Shown here in pieces: positions 27,005 to 40,139 of a stretch of 64,000 bases of DNA; position 1 is the stretch's first letter, and each line of letters opens with the position of its first letter. Source of the DNA: Daphnia carinata (Eukaryota > Arthropoda > Branchiopoda > Diplostraca > Daphniidae); NCBI RefSeq assembly GCF_022539665.2, contig NC_081333.1:11406971-11470970 (forward strand), in the 5' to 3' direction. A program made the position numbers and the translations under genes. The notes below the pieces were generated by a model. That model made no database searches, was not told where the DNA came from, and was given only the letters and a program-made list of their open reading frames with translations.

Positions 27005-30000
27005 GATAAAAGGAAACGGTTTCATCAACGTCTTTTCTTGTTCCCTTATTTTTTTTTTTTTTTTTTTTTTTTTGTGGAACAATCGACACACAGCCCGTTA
27101 GGAGAAACAGGAGATGACCATCATAGAACAAGCCAAAAAAAAATAACTTACATAATGCACCATTGTTCACATTTTTGGACTTCGGTGAAGAAGTTGTGGT
27201 AGACGGCGGCGTGGCGCAGGTGCGTCTCCAGACAGAGCGTCAGCTGCAAGAGCCATTTCCATTGAGTCGACAGCGCCGACATGTAGGCCTCGACACACTT
27301 GGAGGCCGGGTGATGTTGCAGCACCAAAGCTTCGCCGCGATCCTGGACGGCGCTCACTTGGATTTCGCGCTTCTCCAGTTCGCTCATCAGCGCCTGTTAG
27401 CCATTTTTCACGGCAAAATTTTTCAAAAAATTAATCTCGTGATTTCAAACGCACTCCGACAAAAGATTCACATTTCTTTTTTTTAATTTTGACAATGACC
27501 AACGGGTAATTTTTTTTTTCTTTTTTTTTTTTTAAGTGAAGAATAAAAGGGTGTCCAACCTGATATCCCATTCCGAAATTTTGCTAGTCGGTAATGAAGG
27601 AAAGATTCAAAAAAGAAGAAAACAGATGCTAATAAATAACACTGGACGTCGAGGTGCATATTGCATTGCATGCAACTAGCTCATTAAGAAAGAAAAAATC
27701 GAAATAAATCTCGCCTGGGTGATTAGCCCGGTGGCATTTGACCAAATGTCGGTTTGAATGTTTCCCCCTCCCCCTTTTTTTTTTTTTTTGAATGAAATTA
27801 AAACAGAAAAAAAAAACTGGTTGTTGTGGACGTTTTAAGTCTAAACTACAAAAAACACGATTTTTTTAAATCATGATCCGTAATACAGAAACCCCATAGC
27901 CAATTCTCCGTTCTTTGGCTTCTTCATCATTTTTACGTTTTAAAAAATAAATCGAATAAAACGAAATTTTAAATCTTATTCCCACCCTTCATTCTAATCT
28001 TCGAAAAAAAAAAAAAAAAAAGGGGGAACTCCACCCTGAAAATTAAGTGTGCCGTGCTTTCGGCGTCGTGATGATGATGATGATGATGGAAGGAAGGGAC
28101 GCGTCAAAAAACCTTCCGGACAAGCCGAGACGGATGAGGGACTTTCACGGTTTGACCGAGGCGGCGACGACGACTGCCGGCGCTCCCGGTGATCCGTCAT
28201 CAAAAAAAAAAAAAAATAAAACCAACTGGAAATATGTACGTACGCATGTGTCTGTGTGTGAAGACAACAATCTTGTTTTGTTTTTTTCTTTTTCAGCCGG
28301 GGCTTTTATCTTCGCTTTAAGCTAACTGGCATTTGATCAAAAAGCATAAATCTCCATATTTTTTTTTTTTTTCCTTACAAAAGGAATCCCAATTTTTTTT
28401 TTTTTTTTTTTTTTTTGCACATTGCAACCCCCCGTCTTCTTCCTGTATCCTCAAGGTTATTGGCCAATGAGTCATTGTCCGAAAGGCACTAGCCCAGACA
28501 GTTGAGAGATAGAGCGTCAAGGAAGACACCCGCACAAAGGAATCGAATAAAAAAAAAAGGGACCAAACCCCAGTAGACGAGAATTGCATGCTTAACAAAA
28601 TTTGGCCAGAGAATTGGCAAACTAGGTTACCTCGTAGTATCGTTCAATTTCGGTCACGTTAAGCGACTTGGAGGACCAGTCGCGCGATATCTCAATTTCC
28701 TCCTTCTCGTTGAGCCAAATGAGCTCCGTGGTGGCCGACTGGATGAAATCTTGCAACATTTCCAAGTCCGCCAGCCTTTTCTTGCTCGTCATCGACAGCT
28801 CGTTGTACGACTTTTGCAGAATGCTCACGTGGTGGACGTAGATGACCGTCTCTTCGCTTTGAAATTTTATCTGTTCACGAACCATCAGCAGACAAAAAAA
28901 AAAAAAAAAAAGAAGAAAAGATTTTAAAATCGAGACCCTTTTTCTTTTTTTTTTTTTTTTTTATTTATTTAAATAAAAATATTCTTATTCAAAAAGGAAA
29001 CAAAAGAGAATGACGCCATTCGTCTTTACCTTATTCGATATGCATTTCTCGACGTTGCTTTGGAATTTATCAACGGATTTATGTTCCTTCAAATGCGATT
29101 CCAGTTCGATTTGTACGCTGGGCAGGTCACTACCGTACGCGGCTTTCTCCATCTGCGTCTGTTTATTGGCCAAACCCCACCAAAAGAGGAGAGAGACAAA
29201 CCCAAAATGATTCATTCAAAAATGCTCAAATCAAAAGAAAACTGATTTGAATAATTTACCAATTTGGTTCGGACCCATTCGGAGCATTCGCGAAGGAAGC
29301 GGAAATGCTCGTTGGTTTCGAATAGACGCGCTTCCAGTGAAGAGCGTGACGATCGTCCGGCATCGGGCGAAGTCAGTGAAGGCAAAACTTCGAGCAGTCG
29401 AGTCTGGAACACGGCGCGGATGGACTGCCAGCGCTGGTGGATGCGCTGGACGCGCTTATGCAAATCGGCCGTTTGATTGTAGCGGCCATCTTTTAACGCT
29501 TGGACGTCGGTGAACATAATCTTGATGGCCTCCTCGACGGCGGCCAGCTCGGCGTTGAGAGCCTCGCAATTGTGCATGGCGTCGCGCGGGTGGAGCCGAT
29601 CCAGCCGTTTGGCTTCCTCGTCGATTCGAGCTTCGATATCGTCCAGCCGGGCGTCCGATTGTTTGGCTTCGCGGTGCACCTTCTCAGCGATTCGCTGAAG
29701 CCGCTCCAGTCGTTCCATCTCCTTGTGGATGGCGGCATCGCGTTCCTGGTGCAGGGCTAACAGCTGGTTCCAGTTGCGTTCGAGAACGTCGGGCCGCAAC
29801 TCGGGTTCCAGTTTCTCTTCCGTCTCTTCTAGAAATTTCTGTTGCGCCCATAAACCCCCCCCCCCCCCAAAAAAAAAAAAAAAATGAAAAATGCCAGAAA
29901 AAAAAAAAAATAAATAATAATAAAACATGATTAGAATGAAACAAATGGATGCCATCGTGAACGCAAAGAATGCCAAACTCTTTCTATCACACTAGCCATC

Positions 30001-30747
30001 TTCGGCAATCTGGCCATATTCTCTCGGCGTGATTCACGACGGCCCGTCACGATTATATTTTCTCCCCGAAAATGGAAGTTCACAATATGTCGGCCTCATC
30101 GGTCCAAAAACGCCGATTATCCAATAATGATAATAATATATAACAACAACAAAAAACATCTTTAAAGCCTCCCCCCCCCCCACACACACACACACACACA
30201 CATGAGAAGAAGAACAACCCATTAGTTGACCGTTGTGGCCGGGCTTTTTCTCCAGAAAAGAAAAAAAAAAAAAAAAAAAAAAAACTCCTTGACGAGGGGT
30301 CAAAAGGGCCTGTTTAAAACGGATGTCTGACTATTTTTTTTTTTTTTTGTCTTCTTTTTAAAAGAAAAGGCGGGCCGTCACAAGGAACGACAAACGACAG
30401 CCACCATTAAAAGTAGAGAGAGAGATGGATGTTTTTTTTTTTTTTTTATGTCGTTTAAAGATTGTTGTTAATCACCTCAATGTCCTTGTAGAGTCGGGTG
30501 ATGTGCTGCTTCTCTCTAAGGCGTGGCGGCACTTCATCCGTCCGGAATCGGTTCGACTCCAGGGCCAGCTTCTTGACCTCGATGAGCGTGTTGGGGAAAG
30601 TGCGGTCTTGCATCAATAGCGTGCTCTCGCGGATCCAAACATGCAACGAGCTCGACAGTTCGCGGTACTCGCTGTATTTCCGCTGCGTCTCCTGCAATTC
30701 ATAAAATGCGCAAATCCGCGATGAATAAAATATGATACGTCATTCCT

Positions 30748-30786
<39 letters not shown>

Positions 30787-31174
30787 CAAATCTCGTTTGA
30801 ATCGACATGCCATTGCGCCGTTAAGCCAAAGAAATTCGTTATTTCTTTTCTGGAAAAAAAAAAAAAAAAAAAGGAACAAATGAATTCGCACTCACCGGAT
30901 CGTAGAGTGGGTGTAAGGCCGGTGGGTTGGGGAACACGTCGTAGAGCGACGAAATGTACGTAATCAGCGATTTCTCGTCCGGTTCGGGGGTATCGACATC
31001 TGACAGGAAAAGGAAGAAAAACACGACAAACAAAAAACGTGAATAAAATTTTAGATTTCAAATCAATCATCGAACAAAGACGAACAAATTAAGGGGGGGG
31101 GGGGAAATAAAGTCTACTGACGAAGATAATTGTTGTCCTCATTTCTCAACCTACTCTCCCCATCATTTCTTTTC

Positions 31175-31211
<37 letters not shown>

Positions 31212-31536
31212 AATGAAAAATATGAAATTCTAGTCTGCGAAAGAAGTTATTGGAACACGACGGACGCGGCGGTATATATGCTGGTTGGTTCGTGAGTCAT
31301 GGAACAACAACACAGCACGGCCTTGCCCTCAACAATCGATGCCTTTAGGGGGTCATCTTATGCGCTTATCCCGGGGGTCGTTAGAAGAGGCCCCGCAGGA
31401 GGGCGGACGCCAGGTCCATGTAAGGAGCTTCCAATGCGCTACCTTAAAAAATACATCTATATGTATAATATCCTCTACACAATAGCTAGCCAAATTCTGT
31501 CTGTTTTCTCCTTCTCTTTTTTTTAGTTTGCCATCG

Positions 31537-31575
<39 letters not shown>

Positions 31576-32849
31576 AAATGCAATTTTTATTTTGACAAAA
31601 TAGACGGCGCTGGTTGCGCATGGTTGCAATCCATTTCATGCTGTATCCGGATGCGTTCATAAATCATGATCAATTTCTTTCTTTTTTTTTGATTTTTTTT
31701 TTTTTTGAAAGGCTTTATTCCATGACTTCATTGTCGGTTGCCGACTTTTAGGGGACTCCTAAACGACTAACTCCCACGTTATCACGCATTTTTCTTTTTT
31801 TTTTTCTTTTTCGTGAATTTCTTTTTATTCTTTATTTCATTTTTTTCTTTTTTAAACCAGATTTTTTTTTTTTTTTCTCACGAGTTGCTTTTTTCTTTAA
31901 GTTCTACTTTTTTGCCGAAATAATGTTTGCGTATCAGCTTACCTTCGGGATCGAGAAGTCGTGTCACGCCGTATTCGCGCTCGACAACATTGAAGGCGGA
32001 TTCGAGTCGGTCGCGGATACCGCGATTTTTCAAGGAGCGCCAATCCACTAAATCAGGTCTGCCAAAAATGAAAAGAAAAAGAAGAATAAGTTAAGACCAA
32101 GTTAAAAGCGATGGGGTATGCGTGCGGATAAGTTGTCTAGAAATAAGAAAAAAAGGGATAGAGAAGGGAGCCGCTACAATTTGATGAATATTTCATAAAC
32201 AATCAAAGTTCCATTCGTGACGTTGGTTTTACACGGAAACATTTTGGGCTGCGTGTGACGGATCGGTTAACGTACGCAACGCTAGAGGATATTTTCAGAA
32301 TGTTCAAAACAACAACAACAACAACAACAACTGCAGCAACAACAACGGTGTGTGCCGGTGTCATGACACCGCCATTTGTTTGTAACTTCTTTGTCAGTGT
32401 TAGCACTCTCGTCTATAGGTTTTAATCAATTGACGTGTAAAAAAGAAGAAGGCGAGGATCGATGATCCATGCGCTTCGCGATTGTACGTGTCCTCGAATT
32501 TGTTTTCTTATACGAGAGGTGGGAGTGTTGATGGATTCGATGTCTGATCCGTCAACGGGCAAATGTTTTTTTTTTTTTTTTTTTTTTTTCTTCCGATCGG
32601 GAAGGAAAATTAAAAAAAAAAAAAGGCGATAGATAAAAATATAAGGAGAAATCAGAAGAAACTGCACCTGTTGCGGTGGATAATAGCGTTGAAAGCCAGG
32701 CCGTCTTTCCACGATGAGGTGAAATCCTTGACGCGGACACCGGGGTACTTGGCCGTGGTGCGCTGGGCCCATCGCAAGAGGGCTTCGCGGGCCGTCAGCG
32801 ATTCGTCCTGTCCCACCATGATGTCCGATATCTAATCAACAAAACAAAT

Positions 32850-32880
<31 letters not shown>

Positions 32881-35800
32881 AAAAAAATAATTAATTAAAA
32901 ATGTCAAATTCACATCGTTAACATGTTGAATAAAAAAAATAAAAATAAAATTGATTACGCTTGAGATAGAACAACGCCCATCATCTAATCATTAGAATAA
33001 AACAAACAAAATTCTTAATCATCATCTAAACAAATTTAAAAAAAAAAAAGAAAATCCTTTGCATAGTTATTAATATTTTAGACGGGCCATGAGGGAACTA
33101 TGACTCACATGGCTGCCGGCGGGGAACACGGGTTGACTAAGAAAACATTTTCACACCGTTAAAACATAAAAATGTAAAATATACATAGAAAAAAAAAAAA
33201 AAATATGAAGGGGAATCCGCGTTCCATCGTCTCAAGTATCCCATCATGTCTTTATATGGGACAACTGTCTCCCCCCCCCCCCCTCCTCCTCTTCTGCCAG
33301 ATAGAGCCGACAAGGAGAAAAAAAAAAAAAAAGAAATGAACAACAGTCAAGTTTTGAATCTTAAAAAAAAAAAAAAAAAGGCTCGTGTGTAGGACACAAG
33401 AAATTGAGATGGAATTTCTTTATTTTCCTCGATTTATTCAAATGCTGTTTGAATGAAACTGGACAGGACGTGCTACTATTCACATCGGGTGGCGCACCAA
33501 ACGGTTTGGGGCGTTCGATTTTCCAACTGAACGAACAGTGGGGGGTGCGTGAGCAAGTGAACAGCAACCGAAATTCATTTGAAATCTGAACGAAAATATA
33601 AAAAAAAAAAAAAAAAAAAATGCCCAACGGTTGTCCACCAAAACATAACACAATCTTTTCAACAACTCCAACGCTTCGAGGCTTACGCACAACATAATAT
33701 TTAGTGATCCTCTCTCTCTCTCTCTCTCCCTCCTCGTATGGAAACTCGACAACCAAAAAGAGATGAATAATTAGAAAGAAAAAAAGGGGGAAACCTGTCT
33801 GCGCATTAATGATGACGAATGGGATGGTATTATTAGCATGAAATCTTATTACTGAATGTAGATTTATTTCGATGAAAATGGGAAACAAAGGTCATCATCA
33901 AAAACGGACAGGTTTTGTCCCATTTCTTTTAAAAACGCCTCATGGCTACCTTTCTCTAAATGTACCAACAGCAACCGTGTTCAACATAATTTTTGCGACT
34001 CTTTGACTCGTTGGCCGCCCACTAAACAAAGTGGCCGGCCGTCATCAGACATAGTTTCACCGTTTATGGCCATCATATACTCCCCTCTTTCTTACAACGT
34101 CTGATGGACACGGTCATCTTGAACTCGAGGGCTCAAGACAAACATAAAAGACCAGAAAAAAAAAAAAAAGAAAAAATGGCGTTACATTTTATAACCACAC
34201 GTAATAGTGGCACAAAACAAGAGCACAACAGCTGCTAACGTCGAGCAACATCGACAGGTGACCTCATCGATAATTTTTTTTTTTTTTTTTTGGGTGGGAT
34301 GCCCAAAAACAGACGGATGACGCCATCATTCCCACACGTTGTCTTTTCTTCTTCTCTCTTTGTGCGAGCGATGCGTAATGAACAAGAACATTTTCTCTTT
34401 TTCTTTTCATACATTATCAGATGTTATTTTGGGCGGGTGCCGGCGAACAAAAAATTTCGTTTTTCTTTATAAAAAAAAAGGTGGTGATGTTGGCCATAGC
34501 TCTGTGCGTCTTATCTCTTGTGCGTGAAAAGCTGAAATATAAAGCGACGGAGAGTGAAGTAAAAAAAAAAAAATAAATAAAAGAGATGAAAGTAAAGAGA
34601 AGCAAAAAAGAAAATTGTGATTTCTTTTTCTTTTTTTTTTCGTTGAAGTTCTATTGAAGCAAAACCCGAAACGGCTGTTACATCGTTAACTTGTCAAAAT
34701 AGCATATATTTCGGGAGGAGGGGGGTTGAGAAATAAGGAGGAGCAGAAAGGGCGGCAGGGTTATGATTTGAATATGTCGGTGACAGGTGAATTGCAGTGC
34801 AACGAAGTGCGTAGATAATTCTATAGATTTTGTTTTTTTTTTGTTTTTTTGTAAAAGAAAGAAATGGGCGGAGGTCAAGTGCCGTCACAGGTCGCGGATA
34901 AATGGCGCCCCTCCAAATGAAAAGTTACAACGTCGAGAAGAGGGCAAGAAAAAACAAAACAAAAAAAAACGTCTTCGCAGTGAGTGATTTTGGGTTTGTT
35001 TCAAAATTTTCTGAACAAAGACGAACGATGACGGGCAACGACGGCGCAGAATTCCGAGACAAACGAGCGAATCGTGAGTGGAACGTTCAGAAGTGAACCG
35101 ACCCCAATTCCCCCTGTTGCAACGTTCGTGTGCGCGTACAAGTCACTCACGGATTAACTACCTTGGATCGTTTAAACGACGTCGAATGATGTTCAACAGG
35201 AGCGGGCCGATGGTAAGTAATGGCCGGGACTGGCACACGTTCCTCGTAAAGTGAAGCGTCACGTTCCGAGGTGCCGTAGGGCGACGGCGATTGAAAATAG
35301 CCCGGACGGCCATAGCCGCCGTCGTCGAAACGGTTGACGTTCTCCGTCATGGCCCGCTGTTCTCCGCGGGTAATGGTCGTCGTCTGGCGGACGACCCGCG
35401 TCGTGACGCGACGAACGCCAGACTTGCGGGCCGTCCGCTCGCTTTCGGTCGTGTCGTCGCGGACGTGCGTCGTGACGTGCTGACGGCGCAGGACCGTGTG
35501 GACATCGCCGTCCATCTCCATGCGTTCGGCCAGCCGGATGGCGTCCACTTCCGTCACGACGCCGCCCGTGGCTGCGCTTCGCTGCGACCTCCTCTCGTTG
35601 AGCGCATCCGTCCCGCACCAGCCGCTCCGCCCAGCCATTTCCTCTGCTGGACGTTGTACTCTTTTTTTTTTTTTTCTTTTTCTTTCTTTCTTTCTTTTCT
35701 TTTTTAATCCAGGCCGGTTGTGCTGTACTAGTGTACAGTTGCGTGTGCCCAGCAGGCGAAAAACAAAACAAAACAAAACAAAAAAAACGACGGAAAAATT

Positions 35801-36031
35801 CCGGCAGCTGGAAACAATGGAGGGTGTTTTGCGTGTTTTGACCGGTCACTGGACAGAATTTACGACTCGCTCTTCACACCCGTCCAATTGGGAAGGACCG
35901 AAATTGAACGCAATCGTCCGCAACTGATGAAAATGCAACCGGATTGCTGCCGTGCGCCCCTGACCGACCGAACCCAACACGAACCAACCAACCACTGTCG
36001 ACATACACACACACTCTCTCTCTCTCTTTCG

Positions 36032-36074
<43 letters not shown>

Positions 36075-36500
36075 ATTACCACAACAGAAAAAGAGAGAGA
36101 AAAAAAAAAAACTTTTCTTTTATGCTGTTAAAAAAAAAAAAAAAAAAAAAAAAAACTTTCTGGGCCCTTGGTCCGTTTTCCCGATCCCCAAAAATGGGAA
36201 ACGACTGGAGAATTCGCCTTTTTCCCGATTCTCTCCAAACGTTTCGGGTATTTTTTTTTTTTTTTTTTTTTTTTTCAAATGAGTTTCAAACAAATCAAAT
36301 GAAAACGAAAATTCCACATTTGACACAAACACAGTGACGACGGACGCGACCCAAAGACACACACACACACATACACACGCACAAGAATAAAAGGCGAAAG
36401 AGAACGCAAGACTCGATGGAAACGACCTCCTCTACGCCACTTTCACTCCTCCCGACTGCCGTACTCCCCCGAACCAAACAAGCTGCAATCCCGAAAATCT

Positions 36501-36535
<35 letters not shown>

Positions 36536-39500
36536 ACCATTCTCTTCTATTTTGAAAAATAAAAAATGTTGGAAAACGCCCCGAAGCGATGCACCGGCTT
36601 TTTTCTCTCTCTCTCTCTCTCTACTCGCCTGTGTTTAGAATAAACACTGGAAAAGGAGAGGAAAAAAAAAAAAAAAAAAAAGAATTGGGTGGAATATACG
36701 AGAGTAGAAAAAACACACAGAGAAAAGAGCACACACACACACACTACACACCCATGGAACACGGCAGCTACAAAACAGAAGAGGAACGTGGCCAGATTTC
36801 TCAAAATCATGACCATATATGTGGAATCAAATACGCGCCCGTCCCGTTCGCGCAACTCCGCATTTATTTTTTGTTTTGTTTTGTTTTGTTTTTTCTCCTT
36901 TCTTGTCTTGGAATGTTTTATGCTGGAAAACCAAAAAAAAAAAAAAAAAAAATGCTACACGGTTTTCGCACACGCGTGAAGAATAGCGCATTTGTTTCGT
37001 GTAAGCTGTTCCAGGTATCTCGCAATTGAACAGGATTGTTACCCATCATCGTCGTAAAAAAAAAAAAAAAGAAAAAAAAATACGAAATTCGATCATTTCC
37101 CAAAATATTTCCCTCTTTCTTTCTTTTTTTTTCGATTTTAATGAGCTTAAGTTCGTGGCCTCATACGTCAAACAGGTGAGGGTAACATTACGAATTCCAG
37201 GCGAGCGCGCGCGCGCGCGCGCGCTGTGGCGTGACTACCAAAGTCCAGAAGAGAAAAAAAAAAAAAGGGGGGGGGGGGGGGGGGGGGGATCGTTGATTGA
37301 CGCAGAAAAAAAGGAAAAAAAATGTACACCAAAAATAAATACGACAAAGAGAAAAACAAAACTAAAGGAAAATGTCAAACTCATTCCCAATTGTGGATCG
37401 AAATAAATGGGCGAAATGCTGACCAGTTAAAGAAAATAGAGAAAACTGGTTTGATTTGTTTTCCCATCTCATTCTCTCTCGACTTACACACAATCCATTC
37501 ATTTTCTTTTCAAAAGGTAAAAATTAGAAAAAAAAAAAAAAAATCACAAAAAAATGTTTATGTCGGGGAATTTTTATGTAAAAACCGCACCAGTATGGAA
37601 ATGTTTTCTACCTTAAAGAATGCGAACCTGGATTAACTGCAACTCGCTTCGGCTCCTGTTCTCTCCCCCCCCCCCCCCCCCCCCCGTCTCCACTATCGTC
37701 TTTGTCAAACGCCGGCATCATTGAAAATGTGATCCACAGGCAGAGAAGCTCAACATATTTATGTTACGGGATTACACGTTTTACGTTTGGCTGGGAGAGG
37801 GGGGGGGGGGGGGGAGAGACGATAACAACTGTCGTAAGATCTCTATGATATTTCAAAAACAAACCATACACGGGCCCCTTTATCGAATGTCGTCAGTTGA
37901 TGTGCGCTCCATTTGTCAAAAGTATTACGAAACAACGTAACGAATATGCGTTATTTACACGGTGTTTAGCGTTGGAGAGATTATGGTTTTACGTTTCCAT
38001 GGTTTCTATCACATTCCTCGCCTGTTATTTTTTGGCCTTTTAATTTCGATCTTATTCTCGGTGTGAGCGAGCGATAACAGAAGCCAATAATGCTTTAAAC
38101 CGCAACTGGATGGCGCTAGTTGTTGTTTGTTTTGACCGTACGTGTTTCCCGATTTTCTATTGCGTTTAACCGTATGGTCTAGAGGAGGTGGGGAATGGAC
38201 TGCTATTCTTCCATTTCTCATACCAAACAGTTATAGCACGTGACGTCAACCGATAAAAATGCAAGACGTTGTTTGTGTTTGCTTTCCCTTATCTAATCGA
38301 TGGTTCCCTTATGATCTCTTTGGTTGTTAGTTTTCAATCACAGCCACCAAGAAATTTCAAACAACGAACAATTGAATAAAAAAAAAAATAATAATAATAA
38401 TCGAATAGACTGTACCTGGAAATGGAGAATGATGGTCCATATCAGACCGAGGGTCAGCTTCGGGTTGCTATCGACGATATCTTCGGCGCGGATGTTGACC
38501 AACTTGATCTGCATAGACGAACATAACCAAGTTAGAAAAGAAAACACATCAAAATGTAAAGAAAAATCTGAAACTTTGAATACATTTTTTGTTTCCAACA
38601 ATAAAAAAAAAAAAACGAAAACAATTTTCGTGTGGTTTATTTTTATAAGACTATCTAAGGCGATTGAAAAAAATTCAGCGTCGTCATTGTAAGACTGCCA
38701 GACCTATTATTTCCCGTTTTATTAACGTCCTACCAAAGAGTTTCAACCACAAGTATTTTATTTATATTTATTTATTTTTATTTTTTTTTTTTTTCAAAAA
38801 GGAAAATGTTATTATTTATTCTTTTGCCTTTGTTATTGTTGGATCCTGTCAGTGTAAAAACCGAACATGGAGAAAAAGGCGATTAAGGCAAAGCATTTTT
38901 TTTTTTATTTAAACCAAACTCCGTCATCAAACTCTTCTTTCGGAGAAAAAAAAAAAAAAAACACTTTACCTTGCGATAGCGCAGATAATCGAGCGACGTC
39001 TGGACGTTCTGCAACATGTGGAATCGCATTTGACCTCTTTCGCGCGGCTACACACAAATAGAAAAAGAAAAAAAATTAGAATCCAAATAAATTCCAGTCA
39101 ATTGGGCATTTTGGGGCGACATTTGGAAAAACAGATTGAAATCGCTGCTGTTGTTTCAGGGTGTCGACGAATCGAAATATCGCCCAAAAATCAGATAGTC
39201 CCCCCCCCCCCATTCAGTGGAAATGAAGGTTTATCGTTCACCGCCGCGCTGATTTTAATCATATTTTATATCCTCCCACAAAAAAAAAAAATAAATAAAT
39301 AAATAAGGAATTCAGATGATGAGACAAAGAGGGAACCGATAGCATCACGTCCACATTTCTCTCTCCGATTTTTATCATTAAAAAAATATAATGCGAGACG
39401 ATCTTTTACGGCCAAGACGAGATGTGGCGCTATGCCTCTGAAAGGAAATCGGTCAACAACAGCAACAAAAAAAAATCAATATTCACGAAGAAGAAAGAAG

Positions 39501-40108
39501 AAAAGCTCATTTTTTTTTTTCTACTCGTTTTTGCCCTCCACGTGAGCCAACACAACAATAACCTCAGAGAGGGATAGAGAGAGAGAGAGAGAGAGAGAGA
39601 AATGGGAACAGTACAATCCAAACGGGCCGGCGCCTGGACCCAAATACGGTCATCGTGATTAGCGAAACACAACAAACGCAACGGAGAGCGAGAGAAAACT
39701 GGCAAAAGACGCCGATAAATAACGACAATAGGACAGGATTCTTCGTTGGCCGTGTTCATCCATTCCACCAAAAATCAGTTCCTTATGTGTCTCTTTTTGT
39801 CTCTTCCATTCCATTTTAGTACGAGATGGATGAAACAGATAAGCCAATATAAAACAACGTACCAGGTGATCGCCGGAGAGGACTTCCAGGAGCGAGACGA
39901 GATTGTGTCCATCGCGCAGGTCTTCGAAGAGGTCGTCGACACGACGTCCGATCTATCATTAGAGAAAAAAATTATTATTATTATTAATCATAAATAAATA
40001 TACAATCATTTCATCGGTGAATTAATAATAATGCATTCAATATGGGGTGGGGTTCTAAACTAATGAGACGTTGGAGGGAGAAAATGCCTTCCATAAAAGG
40101 TCATGTCT

Positions 40109-40139
<31 letters not shown>

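Larger units (their letters stand above)
31000..31942 (-). other. shot intron between exons 8 and 7
   Basis: The intron contains A34 (31,176-31,209) and T36 (31,539-31,574). No exon recognised. Confidence 0.8.
32832..38415 (-). other. shot intron between exons 6 and 5, containing first exon 1C
   Basis: Apart from exon 1C (35,162-35,638) the 5.6 kb is simple-repeat-rich: GT at 36,035-36,070, CG at 37,205-37,224, G22 at 37,267-37,288, C21 at 37,665-37,685 and G16 at 37,799-37,814. Sequence 5' of 35,638 is the likely 1C promoter. Confidence 0.75.
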
